A DNA stretch of 64,000 nucleotides from Gordionus sp. m RMFG-2023 (GCF_954871325.1 NC_088775.1:31535561-31599560); one strand, 5' to 3'; numbered from the stretch's first letter, positions 49,945 through 63,080 are shown. The notes: generated by a model not told the origin, from the letters alone. Numbers and translations are program-made.

Positions 49945-51546
49945 ATTCTAACAGATAGTATCCAAATATATCTAAAACTAAGAGTATGTAAAATTTGTGA
50001 AGAAAACCGAAAAAAAATTGACAAAAAGCAAAAGTTATAAATGTCAGCCTCAAAAAATCTTCTAAAGATAACAATAAAATCTTTGGTTGTATCGCAAAAA
50101 TCATCATATCAGATTGTGTGGAAAATGAATACCACACCTGAATGATTAAATAATACGTTTAATAAAATATTGTGTTCGCCTTCCATATTAAATAATGTCT
50201 CAAAACTGAGTGGTGGTGGTGATGCTAATTTTTGTTTGATAATAGAGAAATAATCCACCTTTAATAAACTTTGGTTTAGCAGCTTCTGTAGAAAAAATGT
50301 TTTCCCCCCTTTGGCCTATAAATTTGGGAAATCAATGTTACATTTTAAATATTTTAATAATAATTATATGCTTAATATGTTATTGTTGAAATTTACATTT
50401 AAAAATAAATATTAGTTAAATATTTGAGTATTGTTTGTTAGTGACAAATATATGATCAAAAGCTCATATATTATTATAATATTTGTAAGCTTAAGGAAAG
50501 GCCCCGAAATCATTTTTAAACTGTAAAAATTTAAAACATTCAAAAGGTATTTATACGTAGTAATATGTAAGCCAAAATAAATCGGGGCAGGCTTAGCCTT
50601 CGCAAGAAAACTAGGCAGCCTTAGCAAAAAAAATTAGTTTATTTAAAAAAGTCAGACTACGCCGAATACCCAGCTATAGTTTTACACGGAATGACTCCTA
50701 TAAATCTAAGAATAACCCAAAACAATAATAACATCGTGTGAAAATATCATTCCGATCCGATATTTAAAACTCCATGGATTCAATTCTCTAATTTAGAATA
50801 TAATTGAACCCAAAAAATTAAATAATTTTTTAAATAAGAATCACCCAATTTGATTCACGATTTAAATTAAATTATTTTCAAAACCCTGATAAAAACTAAT
50901 TTCTCAGGGATTATTTATAGATATAAAATATATAAAACCTGTATATAAAACCATTTTTAAGATAGAAAATCCAATAATATGAAGGACCCAGTTAACTGTT
51001 TTTCAAATCATTATAGCATAATCATATTTTTAAATAAATTGTAGGAAATAAGGCTATCAAATAAATGTAATCTTGGATATTTTAAAATAAAATCATAAAA
51101 AATAAACTGATCGAGGGATGGGATATACCCCTTTCTTTAAGAATGGAGGCAAACAAAAATTTTGGTTCTATTTTTGAATTGAATCTGATAATTTACTAAA
51201 ACCTTAATGTGTGATAGAGGACAATAATTTAAATTTAGTTTGCAAGTGATTTTCGGGTTGACAAAACGGAAGTCGGTCAATCAGTGGCGGAGCGATTAAA
51301 TTACTTGACTCTACACAAGGCAAATTTATTTGATGGCAGGGAGGAAATATTGAAAAAGATAATATATATAAAAAAAATAAGGGGGAGTGGAAAGATGGGT
51401 ATCCTAGCCAATAAGTTAAGTTAACGGTACAAAAAATAAATTACAAATTTTTCGCCCAAGTTAACCAGTTACTTAAACTATTTGTGGGCAAAAAATCAAC
51501 CTATCCCATCCCCGTAGCATAAAAAAATAATATGTAATAAAAAAGA
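49945..51546. other. Intergenic DNA with traces of mobile elements
   Basis: AT-rich. A word CAGTGGCGGAGCGATTAAAT near 51280 looks like a hAT terminus without visible partner. The 71- and 90-codon minus frames have no motif. Confidence 0.4.
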
Positions 51547-51948
51547 GGTTAATGATGCTTACTACCAAGTGAATGTATGGAAATATTCTAAATACCAACC
51601 TAATTTGCTAAATACCGACCAAAATTTATTAAAATGTAATAAGACCCTTATTATTTAATATATTAATACGGAATCACATGGTCGAGTCCGGCCTCCTATA
51701 TATTATCCCCCCAAGGATGGAACCACCAAGTTAGAATAAGAAAAAAAACATGACCATTCCCGGGATTCGAACCCGGGACCATGGGATCAGTAAGCCAAGC
51801 TCTTGCTTACTAGGCCATAGAGGCTTTCCATAAATCACGATTTTTCAAATATATATTATAAATATATTTGGTAGTGCCTATCCAAATGAAAAATGAACAA
51901 AATTCAAATTTGATAGGTAGTACCTTAAGGTAGTAAGCATCATTAACC
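51547..51948. mobile_element. 402-bp inverted-repeat element carrying a tRNA-like sequence
   Basis: The ends are a perfect 20-bp inverted repeat, GGTTAATGATGCTTACTACC at 51547-51566 and its complement at 51929-51948. Flanks aaaaaaga(g) / aaaaaaagag may be a target duplication. Near the middle, on the minus strand, lies a tRNA-like stretch. The element holds no ORF. Confidence 0.8.
51745..51824 (-). other. tRNA-like sequence with A and B boxes (not a functional tRNA)
   Basis: Reading the minus strand: GCCTCTATGGCCTAGTAAGC, AAGAGC (D-arm with an A-box-like TGGCCTAGTNNNNAAGAGC), then GGTCCCGGGTTCGAATCCCG (perfect 5-bp T stem, loop TTCGAAT, B-box). The anticodon stem pairs badly and the 3' acceptor strand does not match the 5' one, so a working tRNA is unlikely. 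It may act as an RNA polymerase III promoter, as in SINE heads. Confidence 0.6.
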
Positions 51949-53171
51949 AAAAAAAGAGCCGATCTCATTTAGGCTTGCAAGATGAATGATATATCATAAT
52001 TATAATTACTAATAATAATTAGAGGAAGGATAGTACAAATATAATTTCTTTTTAAAGTAAATATTGATAAATATGAAGCCTCGAGGTATTGTTACACTTA
52101 TATCTCTATAATTACAAATAAAGTATTATAATAATATTATAATAAAACGTAACATAATAAAAAAAAACAAAATAAGGTAAACGAATATATTATAAAAGGT
52201 TAAGTCAAATCGAGTTAAAATAATATTAATAATGTTGTTCTTTCTTTCCAAAATTTTATTGTTCCACCTTTATCTGTCTTTTAATTATATAACTTTCTTT
52301 TTTAGTTTATGATTTTCTGTTTGTTTCTTCCTTTCTTGAAATCCTTACCTAAGAAAAAATTTAAATAAAAGGAAAAAAAGAAATAAAAGAATTTTAAAAA
52401 AAGGAAAATTTAAAAAAATATACTAAGATAAATTAAGTAAATAATAAAATTTTATTCGGGATCTTGTAATACACCTCGCAGTTAAGTTAAATGATGAGAT
52501 ATTTATTTAAATTGCTTTTGAATAATTTGTCAAGGTTGTGCCCTTTCCATAACCCGATTTGGAAAAGAGATTTTCTTTTATAAATGTGATATTTATAAAG
52601 TAATGTCATATTATTTCTTCATTCTTTTCGTTTCAATTTTAATCAGGTGTAAATAAAATTACCACCACGGTGAACTGGTTATCGTTGGGGAGAATTTATT
52701 TTTATCCTATCCGTTTTATAAAGGTTGTAACTATTTTGATAAATAGCGAGGTTCGAATAATATCAATTTATTTAGTTTAAACTCTCAGACCCCCCCCCTC
52801 ACCACGATATAGGGAGATGTAAGATATACTAAACGTTTTACTTCATGATTTCAAAGCTTTTCTTTGAGGATCCGAACTTCCGTAAAAAGTGAAGATTAGT
52901 GATTTATAGGGATGCTAGTTAACCTGGTAAATAAAAGAATTACTCGCAGTAGGCCAATTGGGATCAAGAGCGAGAAATCAAAGAGGTAACTCACTATGGT
53001 AGTTCAATCTAATCCTTAGAGTTAACATCAAGATTCAGCTAATCAATCAAAAAATATGCCATACGAAGAATAAGGAAGGGGGGGGGCAACCTTGGAGTTA
53101 ACATCAAAATCGATTCTAAGTTTCATTCAAACAATCAAAAGATATGCAAAAGAAGAGAAAGGGAGGAGAGT
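51949..53171. other. Intergenic DNA
   Basis: AT-rich. A ~80-bp tandem duplication at about 53010-53160 (gagttaacatcaa ... caatcaaaa.atatgc). C run at about 52791-52799 and G run at about 53078. No coding signal. Confidence 0.45.
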
Positions 53172-53354
53172 AGTTTGTTAAATGACCTGTTGGATCTATT
53201 TTTATAAACAGCCCGATTAAACCGGAAATTTTACTCATAGATCAGAAAGATTTGGACCTCAATTTGCCAAATTTAGAGGCTTACATTATATTTTGGCTAA
53301 AATAATGGAGCCGTTTTTAAAAATAGACTTAAATTGGGCCGTTTAATAAAACTA
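53172..53354. mobile_element. Foldback MITE, MuLE-like (copy 5), diverged
   Basis: About 183 bp: tttgttaaatgacctgttgg ... attgggccgtttaataaaacta. It is closest to the diverged copy at 43920-44123 (cccgatta, tttggacctcaatttgccaa). Target duplication unclear. Confidence 0.65.
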
Positions 53355-53527
53355 GAGGGTATACCAGGTCCAAAGACTTGAAATTGGTAAATCAAATATA
53401 TAGGATATAATTTCTTGGAAATCTATACTATTCAATTCAAAAACTTTATAGGGGATATTAGTAGATGTATGAATTTGAAAAATATAGAAGAGAAACATTG
53501 GGAAATATAGGTTTTCTATGTTATTAG

Positions 53528-54122
53528 TAGGGCTGTGCCGATCCACATATTTTTTACCGATCCGATTTTGGTTCAACCCCGATCCGATCTGATATTTATA
53601 TTGATTTCTCACCACCCCCTTTGAACTTAAATAATAAATTAATATTTTTTATGCAAAAAATCGAATTAATAAATCTTTCATTATTCCTCCCCGTGAAATT
53701 AGAATTCCACAGATAACGCATTTTGCAAAATTATCTTTATCTTTTGTAAAATATTACCATAATTCAGGCACCATAATTAAGAAAATTCTTGTATTTAAAG
53801 TATAAATGATAAAATGGCATTATTTTTTAAGAAGATTAAAAATAAATAAAACTTGGGTGTTTCTTTCTATTTTTATAAAAAAACTCTTAAATAAAAAAAT
53901 AAAAATTTAGAAGGTTTTGTGCATTTACATTGTTTAAAAAAAAATATTTAGAAAATATTATAATAATGTAAAATAAATATACAAAAAATAAAATAACAAA
54001 AAATAAAATAACAAAAAAAAGAAAAAAAGATCGGATCGAGTTTTTACAGGTATCGGCCTGATCCGATATTTTTGAAAACGTTAAATATCGGTGCCGATCG
54101 ATATTTAATATCGACAGCCCTA
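53528..54122. mobile_element. CCGATC-type hAT-like MITE, complete
   Basis: Ends TAGGGCTGTGCCGATCC and (reverse complement) TAGGGCTGTCGATATTAA. Exact 8-bp target duplication GTTATTAG at 53520-53527 and 54123-54130. Subterminal CCGATCCGAT repeats; no ORF. Confidence 0.88.
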
Positions 54123-54762
54123 GTTATTAGAATACGGATAAGGCACCTTGAGGGTGGTGACCGTGTTTTAACGATCCATTTATATTATATATAGGGAGTC
54201 ATCTCGGCTTAACAGTCGTTATGTAATAAGGAAATATTTCCTAATTTTGGGATATATAGCAGTAATAATGAAGCATAAAGTGGTTACGGTAAAAATAGTC
54301 GTTAAAACGCTTATAAACAACATGAAGATCATTAAAGAGCTTATAGTAACAAATAGATTTTTTTTTCCTCCATATAAAAAATATCGATTATAAAGAGGCA
54401 AAAAAACGCATTTTGGTCATAAAAAAATCAATATATTAATTGAAAAAGTGTATGTTAAAATTAAAGAGGAAATTATAGAAAAAAAAAGTCAAATGATATC
54501 TTTTAGAAAAGGATAAATTTGCTAAATTATTTTAAATGGGATAAATTACTTTTCCTAGATGACTTTGTTGCAAAAGGAATCTGAATAGTAAAAAAAATAA
54601 TATATGCAGATAATCATTTTCTCCCTTCCATATTCTTTTTTGATTCCCTGCCATTTTCTTTCCAATTTATTTTAGAGACAAAAGATCTTTCACTAGTCAG
54701 CCTCAGGCCCATAGTGCCCTTTTTGATTTGTTCATTGATAGATAAATTGAACTCCCACGAAT

Positions 54763-54983
54763 AGTGTTGTTAAACGGCTCGTTTTGAGCCGATTTTTAAA
54801 AACGGCTAACTCAGTGTTTTATCCAGAAAAATATTATGCAAGCTTAAAAATTTTGCTCATAGAAGGAGCAAAGGTCTAGACATATAGTATCGAAATTTCG
54901 AGGCTTAATCATTATTTTTCTGGCGAAAATATTGAGTTAGCTGTTTTTAAAAATCGGCTCAAAACGAGCCGTTTAACAACATT
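54763..54983. mobile_element. Foldback MITE, MuLE-like (copy 6)
   Basis: 221 bp, ends AGTGTTGTTAAACGGCTCG ... CGAGCCGTTTAACAACATT. 9-bp duplication CCCACGAAT / TCCACGAAT (one mismatch) at 54754-54762 and 54984-54992. Confidence 0.88.
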
Positions 54984-55425
54984 TCCACGAATCAAGAAAA
55001 ACGTAATTTTTTTTAAGACGAAGATATGAGTGGCTGTCTCAAGTCATATCTTATATGTCTCTTATAAAATTATAATTGTGATATGTAGAAGAGCCCTACA
55101 ATTTGGTTCCAAGTGAATTTATGAGGCTATAATATGGTGGCTAAAAAAATATAATTGCAGAACAGGTACATGGTTAGACTAATGAATTTACAAAACTAAT
55201 ATCTTTCAAGTGATGCTGTAATGTAATGCACCACATTTGATGTAAACATGTTTAATTGATAACAAAGTATCATTTTAAATTTTCAAAAAAAAATTTATTC
55301 AAGGAAAGAGGTATTATGTAGCTGATATTGGTGTCACTAAATATAATTGTTAAATGTTTTTAACATTATAGATATATTTAAATTACCTTTTGAAAAATTT
55401 CAAAGATATTGGTATTGTGGGTTAT

Positions 55426-55647
55426 AGTGTTGTTAAACGGCTCGTTTTGAGCTGATTTTTAAAAACGGCTAACTCCATATTTTAGCCAGAATAATATTGC
55501 CTAAGCCTCAAGATTTCTATAATATTTGTATAGACCTTTGTTCCTTCTATGAGCAAAATCTTCAGGCTTAGGGAATATTTTTCTGAATGGAGTATTGAGT
55601 TAGCCGTTTTTAAAAATCGGCTCAAAACAAGCCGTTTAACAACACTA
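55426..55647. mobile_element. Foldback MITE, MuLE-like (copy 7)
   Basis: 222 bp, ends AGTGTTGTTAAACGGCTCG ... CCGTTTAACAACACTA. 9-bp duplication GTGGGTTAT / GTGGGTTAA at 55417-55425 and 55648-55656. The loop is inverted relative to the other copies (the tctatgagcaaaatcttcag word appears on the other strand). Confidence 0.88.
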
Positions 55648-57204
55648 GTGGGTTAATTTAAATTTATACATTGACTATACCAAAATATGAATCTCCACTA
55701 CAATTAATACATTGCAAGTTAGAATCCAATCACAAAAAGTAGAGTGGACCCTAAAGCAGCATTTTTCCCAGATCCTGATTTCAGATGATTACAATTTTTA
55801 ATACTTTTAGAAATTTGTAGATTGATATTTTTTCTATAAATTTATGGCTTAGTGGCCCAATTTTTTTTTATATAAAAGAATCAATTATTATTTTAGGTAC
55901 CAGGTACTGGTAGTATTTATTAATACCAAAGTATTAGTGCATCTTTGCCTAATTTTTTTTTAAATTCATTTTATAATTATGTTATATAATCAGGCAAGAA
56001 TAGGAGGTAAAAAATTAATAAGTTACAGGCAGCCTGGCCCACAGGTCCTGAATAACTGTAATACAAATAAATGCTTAAATCAGGGTAAAGGAGGAAAAAT
56101 ATCTTATATATTAATTGTGTAAAAAAAAATTTAAAATAAATAATAATTGTGCATAGTATTAATAATATATATGAGATAACATATTGCATTGTGAAGAAAA
56201 TCCTAAAGAAATTTTAACACTATTTTTATTTCAAATATAAATATATCAAAGGGTGAATTAGTTTACATATATAATGTAAAGTGAATGATAAGATGAATAT
56301 TCAAATGAATGAACATGATGTTATAAACTAAAGTTAATACAAACTAAAAATAAACTAGATTATGACACTTATATGTAGATATATAACTAGCAATATGGTT
56401 TCAATTGCATTATAATATTATCTATGTGTAAAGGTTATTATTTATTTATAGATGATTGGGATATTCAAATATACAAGAATTACCACTAAATACAATAGCA
56501 GATGAAGCACCAATAACTCCAAAAAAATAAGAATATAATGGATTTTCTTCCGTATCAGCCATTTAGTATATGTAAAAGAACAATAATTTTTGATTTTGTA
56601 TAGGCAAAAACTTTTTTACAAATGGTTTCGTCTTATTTTGCTTTTTATTCCTCTATTAAATTTAATAAATAAATAATAGTTTTAATAAATCAAATGAAAT
56701 TAAAATATAATTTTATGGATACCCAAAGATTGAATTTTTTTTATGAATATTCTTGATAAAATATACATATTATATACATTAAATTTAGTGTTGTTAAAGA
56801 TTACTTTTTAAAATTTACTCGATACAGTCACTACTCACTATATAGACTAATGGTTAAATGTCGGCTAATTCGCGCTTGCCTGAGAAAATCCGTTAACATT
56901 AAGTTCAATTTATATTAATTTCTTTTAAATTTTAGCTGCTATATTTTTAAGAAAAACTCCAGGGCCAAATTGATAGTTATAGGCCAAAAATACGTTTACC
57001 CGATATTTTAACCTGCTAAAAATTGGCTTAAGGGACAAAAATAAAGTAATAACCAAATTATAAACTTTACTACTCACCAGTTATGTAAATAAAAAGCTTA
57101 TGTTTTAGTAATAATATCAATGCAAGTTACTTATGAATTAAGAAGGCTTGCTATGTTTGTTTTCCTTAACCTAGACTAAGCAAACATCCTAACAATAATG
57201 TATT
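55648..57204. other. Intergenic DNA, no feature seen
   Basis: AT-rich; the 70-codon minus frame at 55977-56189 is hydrophobic without motif and probably chance. Confidence 0.45.
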
Positions 57205-60200
57205 CAGTGGAGTCACTATGGGCGGGGGGGGGGTGCACGCAGGGGCTTGAGCCCCTTGAAAAATTTGAATAGCCCCCTGAAGCAAAATAATAATTTTTAA
57301 ATGGCTCCTTAATATCCCCTTTGGACTAAAAATAAATTTTTCATTGCCCCCCTGAACGATTTATTTTATAATTCTATTAAGTAATATATAGATTTAATTT
57401 TCTTACTTAAAATTAATAAGACTACCTAAATTTTTATTAAATGAATACTATTTTAATTATTAGATTAGATTGATACAAATAAATTATATTTTCACTGTGT
57501 CTTGCAATCAAATTCTGTATTAAAAATAGAATTTCATCACTAAATATAAATTTCATATTAACAGTAGTAGCTTAATTGACTTATATTATTTAAATTATTA
57601 TATAATCCAAATTAAATAAATATAATAATTTATTAATTGAAAATTAACAAATTTAATATGTATTTAGCCGAGTTCAAAATCACTAATCAACAAAATTATT
57701 CATTTTAAATTTAATTACCATACCTCTTCCTAAAAATATTTTCAAGGTCCATATAAGAGATTTCTTTATAAAAAGTAAATAGACATATAGTTTATAATCT
57801 TCTTTTATATATAATTGGTTATAAAATATTAGGTAAAATGCCTTTACAGTCGTATTTGACTGTGATATATTATATTACAGTTAATATTTTAATAAATTTT
57901 ACTAATAAATGCTGTTAATAATAAATATAACTAACAATTTGCATTCAATTCTTTAACGCCATCTATTTATTTAATATATTTATAAAATATAAAATATGTT
58001 TCATTATTCATCCGATGTAATAAATTAGATATCTTTTCTTCTTTTTTTTCAGTATTTTTAGGAAAGCTATTTTTTATTTGAAAAACAGTTTTGAGCTAAA
58101 TTTTTAATACGAATATATTTTTGATATTATTACTAACTACTATTATTTTAGGATATAATATACCAACTAGAGGTAGTGCGACAATAATATGTAAAATCTT
58201 AATTGCTTTCATCATATCACTCTGGTTCTTATTTTATAGTTACAAAATGTTTCATTTATAATATGGCATCTATTTAATGTCTCCAAAATATTAAATAATA
58301 GCAAAATCTATATTTATTCAAAATTCATATTTATACAATCATAATTAAAAAAAATGTATAATATACTCATATTTACGTATTAACATATACATACAAACCA
58401 CCCTTTAGAAATCCATGCAAAAATCCCTCAACAAAAGGACATCAGGTCCAATTAACAAAAAACATGTAATCTTCTTCTTATATTAATCCTCTAAAAAAAC
58501 ATAACTCAAAAGATCACTTTTGATTGACATTTCATATCATTATAAATATATAACAAAACTACAACAGCATCCTTGCTGTGTAAATAACTTAAGGCTTCAA
58601 TATATTTGAATAATATCTTCTAAAGATTTTTAGTGTTTTAGTTATATCAATTTGTCTAACATAATAAATTCTGATATGAGTTAACATCGTGAGTGTCATG
58701 ACTATGACTGGAAATTAACCAGCATCTATTATTTGTGTGGCTATGTAAGTTAAGATTATTACTACAGCTGCTGAGAGCATATGATTGCATATTTTAGATA
58801 CGCAATAATCAACTTAGTCTTTTATATATCATTAAAAATGGAAGATAATCTTGGGGAAATTAAGTGTCACACAATAATTTTCTCGATTACTTATATAGCT
58901 CCCATCATGTCATCTAAAAGGAAGCTCTAACCACCATATAGTTTTATTATGATTGGTCGTGTATATTCTCTTCTTCAAGAATTATTTATTTGGTTAGGCC
59001 TATTTGATTTTTCCTTATTATCCCATTATAAAACATTGTCTAAAATGGTAACTTAGAGTTATATTAGTTTCATGACCTTTTCTCAATGTAAGTTGGTAAG
59101 AATTATATTATATTATGTCGTTTTTAAAAACCTTTATCAATTTAGGCATATGTATGAATTAATTGATCTTTTTTTTATCACTTGTAATTCTTTCGACGTA
59201 AAATATTTTTTATCTCAATCGAAAATATTATATACTGTAATAAATAGATTTTGTATTAAAAAATAATATTTTTAGAAATGTCTTATATTGTTTTAATTAT
59301 TTATATGCTAGTTTATTTTGTATGCACAATATAATAAATGACAAAATATAAAATTCAGAATAATTGTTCAGAGTTAGCAAATTTTAAAAAAGTATAATAT
59401 GTTAGTATAGAACCCAGCCTAAGGCTAGACAAAAGAGGACCGAAGGCCGGCAAATTAGGGAATATGGGGCTTCGCCCCCCCCCATAAAATTTTTTAAAGT
59501 TGAGCCCCCTGAGTTTGTATAAGCTAACAACGCCCCTGAATGTATTGCTTAAAAATTTGGGGAGAGAAGTTTAAAAATGTAAATCAGTAAAATATTTTTC
59601 TTTGAAACATTATTGCGATATTAATTAGTTAGAATAATAATACCAACAATACACCATAAGTTAATAATAAACATACAAATATATAATTTACAAATAGTAT
59701 CTTTTTCATAATTCCCTTTGGGCCGAATTTTTTTTGAAAATGTTTTGTTAGCTTCTTAATAATTTCCCAGCTATAAGTAGAATCAGCGTCTACATGAGCG
59801 GGAGGGGTAGGAACAGTTTGCATCCTATTTTTTTGAGGGGGTAGGGGTTAAGCTGCTTTAATGGGGGTAGGATACATTTGGGGGGGGGGGGGGGTTATCT
59901 ATTAAATTTTGAGATGAAATAAGACAAAGTTTATCTGTAAAAATTAATACTTTTATTATAGTATTATTATAATACAATTCATCGACCAAATCTATATATT
60001 GCAAACAATCATACACATTGTTTTCCAAATAAACTATCCTTTCAAATATAATTTAAAAGGTTTAGATATTTCAGCAAGCTCATAATGCCATAATAATTAA
60101 TTCATTGTAAATAATGGAGGTTTTAATTAAATTTATTATCTAAAAAATAAATTCTTTGTATTCACAAAATATCGATAGTTGGTAGTAGAGATAGATTAAT

Positions 60201-62349
60201 TTAAGTTATCCTTTATAAATTATTTGAAAAGAGTATCAATAAATAAATAGGTGGAAATAATGATAAAAAGACATCGCCGCCGAAGGGGGCGGGAATTTTT
60301 TAGGGGGGTAGGCAAAGGTTTTTGAAGGGGGTTTGCATCCAGTGAAAATCCTGTCATGTAGACGCTGAGTAGAATCATGAATGTGGGGCGTCGCTAGCCT
60401 TTACTATATCAGGGGGCTCAACTAAACAAATTTTTATAAGGGCCATTGTCCCCCATACCCCCTAATTTGGGAGCCTTCGGTCCGTTTTTGCCCGTTTTAT
60501 ATTAATATATTATACTTTTTTAAAATTTGCTAACTCTGAACAATTATTCTGAATTTCATATTTTGTCATATATTATATTATGCATACAAAATATACTAGC
60601 ATATAAATAATTAAAAAAATACAAGACATTTCTAAAAATAATATTTTTTAATACAAAATCTATTTATTACAGTATAAAATATTTTTGATAGCTGATATAA
60701 AAAAAATTTGCGTCTTAAGAATTACAAGTGATAAAAAAGGTTAATTAATTCATATATATGTCTCAATTGATAATAGTTTTTAAAAACCACATAATATAAT
60801 ATAATTCTTAGCAACTTATTTTGACAAAAGGTCATGAAACTAATACAACTTTCTATTACCATTTTAGAAAATGTTTTATAGAATCAACTAATAAGGAAAA
60901 ATTTATAGGCCTAACCAAATAAATAATTCTTGAAGAAGAGATTATAAACGACCAATTCAAATCAAAACTATTTGGTTGTTAAAACCTCCGCTTAATTGAT
61001 ATGATGGAAGCAAGATAGGTAATCGAGAAAATTATTGTGAGATATTAATTCTAAAAGATTATATTCCAACCATAATCATATGCTCTCAGCATCTCAGCAG
61101 CTGTGGTAATAATCTTAACTTACATTGCCAGACAAATAATAGATGCTGGTTAATTTGCAGTCATAGCCATGATACTCATGATATTAACTCACTTCAGAAT
61201 TTATTATGTTAGAAATTGATAAAACAAAAACACTAAAAATCTTTGGAAGAAAATTATGTAAATATATTAAAGCCTTAAGTTATTTACACGGCAAAGATGC
61301 CATATTAGAAATGAAACATTTTTTAACTATAGAATAAGAACGAGGATGATATGATGAAAGATTTTAAATATTATTGTCGCACCACCTCTAGGTGGTATAT
61401 TATTTATATCTTAAATTAATAGTTGTTTGTAATAATATCAAAAATATACTCGTATTAAAAATTTAACTCAAAAATGTTTTTCAAATAAGAAAAAAATAGG
61501 TTTCCTAAAAACACATAAAAAAGAGAAGAAAACATATCTAAATCGCATCCATTTTGGGATGAATAATATTATGCTAAAATTTTAACAATATTTTTAAATA
61601 GATGGCGTTAAAGAATTAAATGCAAATTGTTACTTATTTTAATATCAAAAGCATTTATTAGTAAAATTATTAAATATCGACTGTAATATATTATATATCT
61701 GTCAAATACGTCTGTAAAAGTGGCATTTTACCCAATAGTTTTATAACCAATTGTATATAATAGCAGATTATAAACTATATGTCTACTTTTTTATAAAGAA
61801 ATCTCTTATACTTATTTGGACCTTGAAAATATTTTTAGGAAGAGGCATGGTAATTAAATTTAAAAATAAATAATATAGTTGATTAATGATTTTTAACTCT
61901 GTTATTACAATATTAAATTTGTTAATTTTAAATTAATAAATGATTATATTTATTTAATTACGGTTATATAATAATTTAAATAATAAAAGTCAATTAAGTT
62001 TCAACTGTTAATGCTAAATTAATATTTAGTGAATGATATTGATATTCTTATTTTAACACAACTGATATAGTGAAAATATAATATGTATGTATTAATTAAT
62101 CTAATAATTAAAATAGTATTCATTTAATAAAAATTTAGATTGTCTTATTAATTTTTAAATAATAAAATTAAATCTATATATTACTTAATAGAATTATCAA
62201 AGAAATTGTTCAGGAGGGCAATCAAAACAATTTATTTTTAGTCTAAGGGGATATTAAGAAGCCATTAAAAAAATTTTTTGCTTCAGGGGGCTATTCAAAT
62301 TTTTCAGTGGGCTCAAGTTCCTGCGAGCCCCTCCCTAATGACGCCACTG
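57205..62349. mobile_element. 5.1-kb palindromic (foldback) element with hAT-type ends
   Basis: Left end CAGTGGAGTCACTATGGGCG, right end (reverse complement) CAGTGGCGTCATTAGGGAGG. The left arm 57205-59542 and right arm about 60378-62349 are reverse complements over their whole length. Examples are ttgaatagccccctgaagca against tgcttcagggggctattcaa, and accgaaggc ... gttgagccccctga against its complement. CAGTGGCG termini are common in hAT elements. Flanks aatgtatt / tcatgaat give no clean duplication. The arms have diverged from each other, so it is not recent. No intact transposase frame seen. Confidence 0.82.
59784..60367. mobile_element. CAGCGT-MITE, complete, inserted in the loop of the palindrome
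   Basis: 584 bp, ends CAGCGTCTACATGA / TCATGTAGACGCTG. Exact 8-bp target duplication AGTAGAAT at 59776-59783 and 60368-60375. Contains a run of about 14 G near 59880 and GGGGTAGG words. The second copy at 33805-34360 has lost its end. Confidence 0.92.
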
Positions 62350-63080
62350 TCATGAATTCAGTCTGCAGGCCCAAGGGCCCATTAGTGTATATGAAGATTA
62401 AACTTTATATTATTTATTATTAAATTCCCTTGATTGTCAATCATTATCAAATTTATGAGGTAAAAATATTTTTTACTACACTCAGTCAGTAAGTAGTGCT
62501 ACAGAATAATTATTCTAAGCGTTGATAAATTATTTAATATAGGTAGAACTAGAAACTTTCTCACGATATATCATCTACGCCTATTCTGTCATCACTCTCA
62601 TTTGATTTGAATCTAAGAAAAATTCTATAATGATCTTCACCATATAACGCCATCTACTATTTGGAGAAAGGTTTTATTTCTTATGATTATGCTTAATTCA
62701 AGTTTTTAGGGCAGTCATGCATGATTTGCTAATTGGCTATGATTATGCTTAATTCGAGTTACTAGGGCAGTCATGCATTATGTTGCTAATTGGCTAAACC
62801 GAGTCGACTTAGTCTAAATTCTATTCAAGTTTTAAGTCATAAAACTCATTTCAAATTGAGCGGATCAATAAACAGTAAGAGTTTGCTCGATGAGTTGACT
62901 TCAAAGTTGGCATGTTGGGTGGTTTTCAGAGTCGGCTCGATATTTTAAATATTTTCCACGTTTACTAAATAATAGTTGACCAATTCAAAATCAACTCATA
63001 CGGCCATTGAGCCGCTTAATTTAAAATAGTATCCAACTCGAGTAGAGTCGTAAAACTCGACATTTTACCAACATCAGTTA
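62350..63080. other. Intergenic DNA with a 60-bp tandem duplication
   Basis: At about 62680-62790 the unit tatgattatgcttaattcra, gtt...agggcagtcatgcat, ttgctaattggct occurs twice. A slightly GC-richer, GAGTCG/CGACTC-bearing stretch at 62800-63060 may be another old element. Confidence 0.5.

Noticed and set aside
51745-51824. Functional tRNA gene
   Set aside because: The T arm and boxes are good, but the acceptor stem ends do not pair and the anticodon stem is broken.
59629-59823. 64-codon minus ORF (MQTVPTPPAHVDAD...)
   Set aside because: Its ATG and first residues come from the end of the CAGCGT-MITE and the rest from the palindrome loop; it is a junction accident.
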